From Lentilitoribacter sp. Alg239-R112 (GTDB lineage: Bacteria; Pseudomonadota; Alphaproteobacteria; Rhizobiales; Rhizobiaceae): a DNA stretch of 64,000 bases. Below are positions 57,005 to 63,532 of the stretch, piece by piece (positions within the stretch are counted from its first letter, which is position 1; every line of letters starts with the position of its first letter). Location: positions 1 to 64,000 of the forward strand of contig NZ_LS999835.1 in NCBI RefSeq assembly GCF_900537175.1. Direction: 5' to 3'. Made by a program: the position numbers and the translations under genes. The notes beneath the pieces were generated by a model that searched no databases, had not been told where the DNA came from, and worked only from the letters and a program-made list of their open reading frames with translations.

Positions 57005-58456
57005 ATGTCACATGAAAATTTAGAACTTAATAAAATTGAGCCTGCGAACGAATTTATGACGAAACCTATTCGTGGGCTCCAAACTAAATTGATTATCCTG
57101 ACAATCATCTTTGTGATGATTGCTGAAGTTTTGGCTTTTGTTCCATCCGTAGCAAATACCCGATTGCGCTGGCTTAATGGTGTATTGGATACAGCCGCAG
57201 CGGCCAGTGTTGTTGTTGATGGCCAAGAATATATGCCTTTACCGGAAAAAATTCAGACCGAGGCTCTTATGGCCACTGGTACGAAGCGTATTGTTCTACG
57301 CAAAGATGGAGCATCTCGTATTGTCGCTTCCGTCGATATGCCACCGGAAATTTCGAACCATTACAATTTAAGCGAAACGAGTCCTGTTCAGGCGATCGTT
57401 GATGCTTTTGATACGCTTATCTTTGGTGGTGACCGAGTTATCCGTGTGACGGACCAAGTCGCTGATAATCGTGATATGCAGATAGAGTTGGTATTAAATG
57501 ACACCCAGCTTCGCAATTCCATGTTAATTTATAGTCGAAATGTTCTGTTTATCTCGCTGGTCATTGCAGCAATAACAGCTGGCTTGCTGTTTTTCAGCCT
57601 TAACAGATTGATGATCCAACCTATTCGGCGCCTGACGCAGAGTATGCAACAGTTTTCTGAACAGCCAGAAGATGCAACTCGTATTATTAAACCCGACAAT
57701 GGAGATGATGAATTGTGGCTTGCCGAACAACACCTATCTGCAATGCAAACGCAATTACATAGCACGTTGCGGCAACAAAGACGCTTGGCAGATCTTGGTT
57801 TGGCTGTATCAAAGATCAATCATGATATGCGCAACATTCTAACGTCTGCTCAGCTCATCTCTGACCGTTTAGCCCTTGTTGATGACCCGATGGTCAAGCG
57901 CTTCGCACCCAAACTATTGAACTCAATTGATCGCGCTGTCAGCTACTCCAGCCATGTGATGAGCTATGGTCAAGCACAAGAGCCTAAACCAAAGCGACGT
58001 CTGGTGCAGCTACATGTCATTGCCGATGAACTTGGCGATGCGCTTGCTGGCGATATACAAGACGATGATATTGAATATGTGAACGAAGTTCCAGCAAACC
58101 TTGAGATAGAAGCCGATCATGAACAAATTTTTCGTGTGATCCATAATCTATCACGCAATGCCGTACAAGCCCTGAAGGCTGATGATGAAGCAGCGGTCGT
58201 GAAACGAGTTTGTGTTGGTGCTGTTTCAGAGGATCATGCTGTACGCATCTTTGTTGATGATACAGGACCTGGCATGCCGGCAAAGGCCAAAGAACATCTC
58301 TTCAAACCATTCAGAGGTTCAGCCCGTGCAGGCGGCACAGGTCTAGGCCTAGCGATTGCCAAAGAACTCATAGAAGCTCACGGTGGCACGATAACACTTA
58401 CAGATAAAAGTAGCACTGGAACGCGCTTTGAAATCGTGATCCCAATGCAGGCATAA
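57005..58456 (+). CDS. Orphan sensor histidine kinase
   Basis: 483 aa. Two membrane helices (about 26-45 and 178-198) flank a periplasmic sensor region; a HAMP-like linker (about 199-250) follows. The phospho-acceptor is His273 in SKINHDMRNILTSAQ. The ATP domain has N box NLSRNAVQALKAD, G1 DDTGPGMPAK and G2 GGTGLGLAIAKELIEAHGG. No response regulator gene is next to it. It is 41 bp after the flavoprotein gene and may be in one operon with the TVP38 gene, hinting at envelope sensing. Confidence 0.92.
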   Translation: MSHENLELNKIEPANEFMTKPIRGLQTKLIILTIIFVMIAEVLAFVPSVANTRLRWLNGVLDTAAAASVVVDGQEYMPLPEKIQTEALMATGTKRIVLRKDGASRIVASVDMPPEISNHYNLSETSPVQAIVDAFDTLIFGGDRVIRVTDQVADNRDMQIELVLNDTQLRNSMLIYSRNVLFISLVIAAITAGLLFFSLNRLMIQPIRRLTQSMQQFSEQPEDATRIIKPDNGDDELWLAEQHLSAMQTQLHSTLRQQRRLADLGLAVSKINHDMRNILTSAQLISDRLALVDDPMVKRFAPKLLNSIDRAVSYSSHVMSYGQAQEPKPKRRLVQLHVIADELGDALAGDIQDDDIEYVNEVPANLEIEADHEQIFRVIHNLSRNAVQALKADDEAAVVKRVCVGAVSEDHAVRIFVDDTGPGMPAKAKEHLFKPFRGSARAGGTGLGLAIAKELIEAHGGTITLTDKSSTGTRFEIVIPMQA

Positions 58457-58582
58457 AAATAAGTCAAACGAAGGTATTTGGAACAATTTTCCAAAAACAA
58501 TCATTCTTTTTCAAATTGAAGCTTGCAAATAAGATAATCAGGCATTAGGAGAAGCGCTTAGACGTTTACTATCGTCGAATAC

Positions 58583-58659
58583 GCACCCGTAGCTCAGCTG
58601 GATAGAGTACTTGACTACGAATCAAGGGGTCGGGAGTTCGAATCTTCCCGGGTGCGCCA
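58583..58659 (+). tRNA. tRNA-Arg (anticodon ACG)
   Basis: 77 nt with an encoded CCA. The acceptor stem GCACCCG pairs with CGGGTGC, the anticodon arm CTTGA/TCAAG surrounds loop CTACGAA (ACG, wobble I34 expected), and the T-arm has GTTCGAATC. It ends the core gene series. An integrase fragment starts 151 bp downstream, so its 3' end is the probable attachment site of the island that follows. Confidence 0.97.
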
Positions 58660-58810
58660 CTAATTTTACCTATTTTTTGGCTACTCTACCATTAACTTGT
58701 TGTTTTTGCTATATATTGGTAACCTTTCACAAGGCACGGAACTCTGTTCCTAGCCTAAGTTCTAAACTTTCTTCTATACATTTTTCTAAACAAATGGAGC
58801 GTGTTTAGAA

Positions 58811-59101
58811 ATGAAGCTGACGAAGAAAGGATCACGATATTATCTTGTTAAGCGCGTTCCTGATCGCTTTGCATCCATTGAACCGCGCAAACAAGTCTGG
58901 ATTTCTCTCAGGACCGATAGCAAACGCGAAGCCGAAAGACGGGCCGTTGAGGCTCTCAGTGATCTGGAAAATCAATGGATCGCTAAGCTAAATGGTACAT
59001 ATGGAAATACTGAACGCTATCATAATCTAATTGAAATTTCTGAGGCACGTGGTTTACCTTACCTGCCGGTAGTGTCGCAAAGTTTTATTGGTGTAGAATA
59101 A
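58811..59101 (+). pseudogene. Truncated tyrosine recombinase (phage/island integrase)
   Basis: The first 86 codons match the N-terminal arm-binding region of tyrosine integrases: LTKKGSRYYLVKRVPDRFAS, WISLRTDSKREAERRAV. The catalytic domain is missing. At 59068 the frame runs into the inverted-repeat end of a MITE-like element and adds about ten foreign residues (VVSQSFIGVE) before a stop. Its place just after tRNA-Arg and its orientation fit a tRNA-targeting island. The rest of the gene is not found in the window. Confidence 0.82.
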
Positions 59102-59258
59102 TTTTCTATATTGCTGAATACGGACGATGATAAAGAGACTGATTTTAGACGTTTTGATGGAATTTGAACGATTTACTATCCTTTTGACGGATGCGAAGTG
59201 CAAATTTTGGAATAATATTCTCCATTTTTACATCAATAAAAAACTTTGCGACAGTACC
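59068..59258 (-). mobile_element. MITE-like element, copy 1
   Basis: 191 bp bounded by inverted repeats: GGTAGTGTCGCAAAGTTTT inward from 59068 and GGTACTGTCGCAAAGTTTTT inward from 59258. The inverted similarity extends about 33 bp. Its reverse complement matches copy 2 (62618-62796) over nearly its whole length, with one gap of about 12 bp. The outer 18 bp resemble the ends of the nearby IS6-family elements. No transposase is inside. Flanking 8-mers differ, so no target duplication is visible. Confidence 0.8.
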
Positions 59259-59316
59259 TTCTTTTTTGGCCAGCCTTTCTTTCGAGTTGGTTTCGAGTCA
59301 TATGTCGAAACATTAA

Positions 59317-59426
59317 AACCTAACTGTTGCACAACTTGATAACCTATGTGTTGTACAACACTAACACCTAAATTTCGCTCGACACTTAAACCTAAACGTT
59401 GTACAACACATAAACCTAAGTGTTGA
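59317..59426 (+). repeat. Five 24-bp tandem repeats with palindromic core
   Basis: Units start at 59317, 59341, 59365, 59389 and 59413, an exact 24-bp period. Consensus is AACCTAAnTGTTGTACAACAC plus three bases. Unit 2 holds a perfect 14-bp palindrome GTGTTGTACAACAC (59348-59361), unit 4 a 10-bp one (GTTGTACAAC); units 1 and 3 are weaker and unit 5 is half. The array ends just before the Fic fusion start at 59444. It is not a CRISPR (no spacers). It most likely forms an operator array for cooperative binding, plausibly by the fusion's own N-terminal domain. Confidence 0.8.
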
Positions 59427-59443
59427 CCGGAAATGAAAACCCA

Positions 59444-60997
59444 ATGGCAAGTACAGCAGAAAAATTAGCGACCTCGTTAGAGGAACTCGAAACCCTTCAA
59501 TCGAAGGGGGCCGTTGCTATTCGTTCAAGCGAGCTATCGCGTACACATCGTGAGCGCTTGATGAAATCGGGGTTTCTAAAAGAAGTCATGAGGGGATGGT
59601 ATATCCCGTCACGACCTGACGAGATCGCCGGCGAAAGCACCGCTTGGTACACATCATTTTGGGGTTTTTGTGCGCAATATTTGTCGGACCGGTTTGGCGA
59701 AGAGTGGTCGCTTTCACCCGAGCAATCACTTGCTCTGCATGCTGGCGATACGACAGTTCCGCCGCAATTACTGGTACGAGCGACCAAGGGAGGTAATTCA
59801 AAAACTGATCTGCCTCACAACACGTCACTGTTTGAAACACGTGCAACAATTGCCTCAGGCGAGGCGTTGCAAATCACCGACGGGTTGAGACTGTTCTCAT
59901 CTGAGGATGCATTGATCCTCGTCCCCGAAGCCTTCTTTCACAATCATCCGACAGAGGCACGCACAGTCCTTGCGATCATGCCGGATGCATCGCGCCTGCT
60001 TGGCAAATTGCTGGATGGTGGTCACACGCGCGCCGCAGGCCGCTTGGCAGGAGCGTTCCGCAGCATTGGCTCAGATAAAATCGCGAATGAGATTTTGTCC
60101 GCCATGAAAGCCGCCTCCCATGATGTTCGCGAGAGCAATCCTTTTGAGCAGTCGATTGTGGTGGCCAATGCGGGCCGGATAACTTCTCCTCATGTGCATC
60201 GCATTCGGTTGAAGTGGGAGACCATGCGCGGTGATGTGATCGAGTTGTTTCCAAAGGCTCAACCTATTGCCAATAATATAGACGCGTATCTCAAACAGAT
60301 CGACGATATCTATGTGACTGATGCCTATCATTCACTTTCCATCGAGGGCTATCGCGTGTCGCGTGAGCTGATCGAGAAGGTCCGCTCTGGCAACTGGGAT
60401 CCAAAGGACAATGAGGAAGATCGAGCCTTAAAAGATGCACTTGCAGCGCGCGGATATTGGGAAGCGTTTCAGCGGGTCAAGGAAAGCGTTCGGACAGTTC
60501 TAGAAGGTGCAGACACCGGCGAAGTCATCGAACAGGATCTAAGCGACTGGTATCGCAATCTGTTCGCGCCATCGGTAACGGCCGGTATATTGAAGGCATC
60601 GCAGCTGGCAGGCTATCGATCGTCACCGGTTTTCATCCGGCAGTCTCAACATGTGCCGATGAGCGTGGAGGCGGTTCGCGATTGCATGCCGGTCTTTTTT
60701 GAGCTCCTAAAGGAAGAGACAAACCCGGCCGTCCGGATTGTGCTCGGGCATTTCATTTTTGTCTTCATCCATCCCTTTCTTGATGGGAACGGGCGCATCG
60801 CGCGGTTCTTGATGAATGTCATGATGGCCGCCGCTGGACAGCCTTGGACTGTGATCCGCATTGAACAACGAGACGCCTATATGCGCGCGCTGGAGTCGGC
60901 GAGCGTGCAAGGCGATATTCGACCTTTTGCAGCATTTTTAGATGAAACAAGGGCGGCGCAATGGGTACTGTCGCAAAGTTTTGTTAGTGTAGAATAA
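59444..60997 (+). CDS. wHTH/AbiEi-like domain fused to Fic AMP-transferase
   Basis: 517 aa from ATG 59444 (GTG 59420 is an alternative). N-terminal about 1-65: a winged-helix like the AbiEi antitoxin (LETLQSKGAVAIRSSELS, SGFLKEVMRGWYIPSRP), then an AbiEi-like region to about 215. The C-terminal half is a Fic domain with the full catalytic motif HPFLDGNGR (443-451) and, on its N-terminal side, the inhibitory motif S297-xxx-E301-G302 that blocks ATP binding. Regulator and toxin seem joined in one chain. The last ten codons (VLSQSFVSVE) come from a MITE end. Base composition is GC-richer than the core. Confidence 0.82.
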   Translation: MASTAEKLATSLEELETLQSKGAVAIRSSELSRTHRERLMKSGFLKEVMRGWYIPSRPDEIAGESTAWYTSFWGFCAQYLSDRFGEEWSLSPEQSLALHAGDTTVPPQLLVRATKGGNSKTDLPHNTSLFETRATIASGEALQITDGLRLFSSEDALILVPEAFFHNHPTEARTVLAIMPDASRLLGKLLDGGHTRAAGRLAGAFRSIGSDKIANEILSAMKAASHDVRESNPFEQSIVVANAGRITSPHVHRIRLKWETMRGDVIELFPKAQPIANNIDAYLKQIDDIYVTDAYHSLSIEGYRVSRELIEKVRSGNWDPKDNEEDRALKDALAARGYWEAFQRVKESVRTVLEGADTGEVIEQDLSDWYRNLFAPSVTAGILKASQLAGYRSSPVFIRQSQHVPMSVEAVRDCMPVFFELLKEETNPAVRIVLGHFIFVFIHPFLDGNGRIARFLMNVMMAAAGQPWTVIRIEQRDAYMRALESASVQGDIRPFAAFLDETRAAQWVLSQSFVSVE

Positions 60998-61084
60998 TTT
61001 ATTAAATGATTTTCAAAATTCAATTCTATCAAGGCCATTTATTAGCATTTCCGTGAAATATCTATCGATTCATGCACTTTTGTC
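60964..61084 (+). mobile_element. MITE-like element, half copy (copy 3)
   Basis: Starts with GGTACTGTCGCAAAGTTTTG and keeps similarity to the same end of copy 1 for about 42 bp (through GTGTAGAATAATTT), then diverges. The other end is lost; at 61085 an IS6-family end begins in the same orientation. It cuts off the natural 3' end of the Fic gene. The inner part, 61006-61084, is unassigned. Confidence 0.6.
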
Positions 61085-61336
61085 GGTAGTGTCGCAAAGT
61101 TTGTAGCAGGATAAATTTATCCCATTTGCAGATACAATTATCCTGCGAGCGCTGCAAATTGTTGGAATGCGGATTGGGTGGTTTTTCCGAATTGACGCTT
61201 ACGGATCATGTGTGCAACTTCGATACCTTGTAACGTTGCCGACGCCGAATGGAACGATTTGAAACTCATCATAGGGCGTGACCTTGCCCCGAACTTCCCT
61301 CCAGTGATTTGGAGAATTCATCGGTTTATTTATGAC

Positions 61337-62001
61337 CTTATGCGGCCTGTTTTTGCAATGCCATTTTCATGGCAAATTCGTTGGGCATAATATTACCCAA
61401 TGATGAGTGAGGTCTGTTTTGGTTATAGTCATCCTTCCATTCTGTGATTTTAACTTTGGCTTCTGATAATGTTGAGAATAGTGTTTGGTTTGCCACGTTG
61501 TTGGATCAATTTAATTAACTCTCGTGCGGTTCGCATACCGGATAATGATGTGTCTGCGACCAGAGCCAAGCATTCACGACTAAAATCATCTATGACAGCA
61601 AGAATACGAAACTTGCGGCCATCTTGCACAAAATCCAAACTCCAGCGTTCGTTCACACGGCTCGGTAAAAGCATAGGCTTTCTCGTGCCTAATGCTCGCT
61701 TCCGACCGCCACGTTTACGTACATGCAGCTTCTCCTCGCGGTATAACCTCATAATTTTCTTATGATTGACCTGCCAACCCTGCCTCCGCAGCATTACATG
61801 AATGCGCCTGTAACCAAAACGGCGGCGCACAGCAGCCATATTCTTCATAGCTTCACGCAAATCCACATCATCAGGCCGAGTGCTTTTGTATCGCACACTT
61901 GATCGATCAACTTGCAGAACATCACACGCCCGCCGCTCACTCACTCCATGTTGTGATTGAAGATGAGCAACAGCATCTCGCTTGGCTGCGGGCGTTACCA
62001 C
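61337..62001 (-). pseudogene. IS3-family transposase OrfB, deleted and frameshifted
   Basis: 62001-61450 encodes the N-terminal 183 residues: HTH_21 (RRRFGYRRIHVMLRRQGW), the start of the rve domain with the first Asp (ERWSLDFVQDGRKFRILAVI) and FSRECLALVADTS. At GKPNTIL the frame shifts and jumps to the C-terminal piece EWKDDYNQNRPHSSLGNIMP, ending at TAA 61337. The segment with the second Asp (DNG) and catalytic Glu is gone, so it cannot be active. Confidence 0.87.
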
Positions 62002-62258
62002 TTTTTTGAATTCACATCACGAAGCATTGCATTATCCAACATCTGTTCGGCCAACAACTTTTTGAGCTTGTTATTCTCATCTTCCAATGCTTTGAGCTTT
62101 TTAGCATCTGAAACGTCCATGCCGCCGTACTTCGACTTGTATTTATAAAAACTAGCAGAGCTAATCCCATATTTACGACAGACCTCTGATGTTGGAATGC
62201 CATTCTCCTGCTCTTTGATCATTGAAATGATTTGCTCGTCGCTAAATCTACGCTTCAC
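61995..62258 (-). CDS. IS3-family transposase OrfA
   Basis: 87 aa from GTG 62258, decided by ggagg 8 nt upstream and the usual OrfA length; the frame opens earlier at 62294. The HTH part is RRFSDEQIISMIKEQENGIP with CRKYGISSASFYKYKSKYGG, followed by the leucine-zipper segment KALEDENNKLKKLLAEQMLD and the family-typical end SKKW. OrfA regulates and, by frameshift, is fused to OrfB in active elements. It overlaps OrfB by 7 bp and appears intact. Confidence 0.88.
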   Translation of the reverse strand: MKRRFSDEQIISMIKEQENGIPTSEVCRKYGISSASFYKYKSKYGGMDVSDAKKLKALEDENNKLKKLLAEQMLDNAMLRDVNSKKW

Positions 62259-62617
62259 TCTTTGCCTCCAATTATTGGGACAAATTCTACTCAAATCTGG
62301 AGGAGTTTATAGGGGGCAGGTCAGGCGTGTTAATTTTTTGATAAACCTATGGTCTTGTTCCATTATATTGTTGAGATATTTCACCTGTAATATCTTGATC
62401 AACTTATTTTCTTTCGTGAATTTCAACATTACGTTGGTCCATAATAACCCGGCCAAATTGGCTCCACTTTTGTCGATAACCACTTTGTCCGGCACATCGT
62501 TTGTATCAATGGCCTGTTTGAAAAAACGTCGAGCTGTTTTGGCATCGCATTGCTCTGCCAACATGAAGTCTAGGGTTTTGCCATGCTTATCGACAGCACG
62601 ATAATAATAGACCCACT

Positions 62618-62796
62618 GGTACTGTCGCAAAGTTTTTTATTGATGTAAAATGTAGAAAACTATTCCAAGATTTGCACTTTTCAACCGACAAAAAGATAGT
62701 AAACCCGTTCAAATTCCATCGAAACTTCTGAAATCATTGTCTGCGTTCAGCACGGTAGAAAATCATTCTACACCAATCAAACTTTGCGACAGAACC
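62618..62796 (+). mobile_element. MITE-like element, copy 2
   Basis: 179 bp. It opens with GGTACTGTCGCAAAGTTTTT at 62618 and closes with the inverse of GGTTCTGTCGCAAAGTTTG at 62796. It is near-identical in layout to the reverse complement of copy 1. It has no open frame. A short stretch (NPFKFHR in one frame) resembles the start of IS6 transposases, which would fit origin by internal deletion, but this is weak. It separates IS6 fragments of opposite orientation; no target duplication is seen. Confidence 0.8.
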
Positions 62797-62932
62797 AGGT
62801 CGCTCACATGATCAGAAAGTGTCAATTTGGAACCAATGGTCAATCCGCATTTCAGCAATTCGCATCACTCGCTGCATAATCGTGTCCACAAATAGGACTG
62901 ATTTAACTCGCAACAAACTTTGCGACACTACC
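62797..62932 (+). mobile_element. IS6-family right-end fragment
   Basis: Begins inside the transposase C-terminus (VAHMIRKCQFGTNGQSAFQQ, FASLAA, stop at 62877-62879) and ends in the inverted repeat CAACAAACTTTGCGACACTACC-like end at 62932. Orientation is opposite to the IS6 remnant at 61-62.6 kb. Only the last 27 codons remain. Confidence 0.82.
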
Positions 62933-63322
62933 TTTTCAAACAGGTCATCATGACTAACGGCGTGCCAAACAAAGTGGTTATCGACAAAGCGGTGCCAATT
63001 TGGCGAGATTGCTATGGACCAATGTAATGTTGAAATTCACGAACAGAAGTAAGTTGATCAAGATAATGCAAGTGAAATATCTGAACAACATTATGGAACA
63101 GGACCATCGTTTCATCAAGAAACTGACACGCACCATGATGGGCTTCAAATCGTTCCGCTCGGCTTCAGCAACATTGCAGGGTATCGAAGTTGCACACATG
63201 ATCCGGAAACATCAGTTCGGGAATACCAACCAATCAGCATTCCAACAATTTGCTGCATTCGCAGAATAATTGCGTCTACAGATAGGGCTAACTTAACCTG
63301 CAACAAAGTTTGCGACAGAGCC
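62933..63322 (+). mobile_element. Second IS6-family fragment with frameshifted transposase
   Basis: Starts at FKQVIMTNGVPNKVVIDK; one base is missing after that Lys (expected AAAAGC, seen AAAGC), so the frame shifts before SGANLA. It then continues as LLWTNVMLKFTNRSKLIKIM, NNIMEQDHRFIKKLTR, TMMGFKSFRSASATLQGIEV to a stop at 63267-63269. It ends in the inverted repeat whose outward reading is GGCTCTGTCGCAAACTTTG (63322). 5' truncated by the previous fragment. Confidence 0.83.
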
Positions 63323-63532
63323 CTGGTAGCACACAGATTGCTGTAACGGCGCAAAACTTCCGTGTTGCCGCGTAGCAGTAGATCCGGTCATTCCTGCAGG
63401 ACGCATAATGGGTCAGGTGTTGAATCCATAGGTATCGGACAAACGGTGACTTCGCTGTGGGTGCGGCTATGACGGTTGTGGCGCGCATACTTGCCAATTT
63501 GCATCGGTTATATCCCGTGCCGAATGCGCCAC
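63323..63532. other. Unassigned gap
   Basis: 210 bp between the last IS6 end and the CobW-family stop. Base composition is higher in GC than the core genes. I see no gene, RNA or repeat here. Confidence 0.4.

Larger units (their letters stand above)
61279..62323 (-). mobile_element. IS3-family (IS407 group) element, internally deleted
   Basis: Ends are TGACCTTGCCCC (61279) and, inward from 62323, TGACCTGCCCCC. It is flanked by a 4-bp direct repeat GGCG (61275-61278 and 62324-62327), the size used by the IS407 group. Removing the element and one GGCG restores the IS6 transposase frame (KKLTRPMMSFKSF). At 1045 bp it is shorter than full relatives because part of orfB is lost. Confidence 0.9.
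61085..62617 (-). mobile_element. IS6-family element, truncated and interrupted
   Basis: The left inverted repeat GGTAGTGTCGCAAAGTTTG begins at 61085. A leftward transposase remnant spans 62617-61138: middle part (YYYRAVDKHGKTLDFMLAEQ, KVVIDKSGANLAGLLW), DDE-fold end (NNIMEQDHRFIKKLTR), then the C-terminus after the inserted IS407-group element (MMSFKSFHSASATLQGIEVA to LAG stop). The N-terminal third, with the first catalytic Asp, is missing because MITE copy 2 starts at 62618. The element is dead. Confidence 0.85.

Noticed and set aside
59127..59339. Rightward open frame of 70 codons
   Set aside because: It lies across MITE copy 1 and its flank, has no ribosome site and no recognisable family.
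59317..59426. CRISPR array
   Set aside because: The repeats are directly adjacent (24-bp period) with no spacers, one unit is degenerate, and there are no cas genes.
61208..61390. Rightward open frame of 60 codons
   Set aside because: It is the reverse-strand shadow of the IS6 transposase C-terminus and the IS407-group end.
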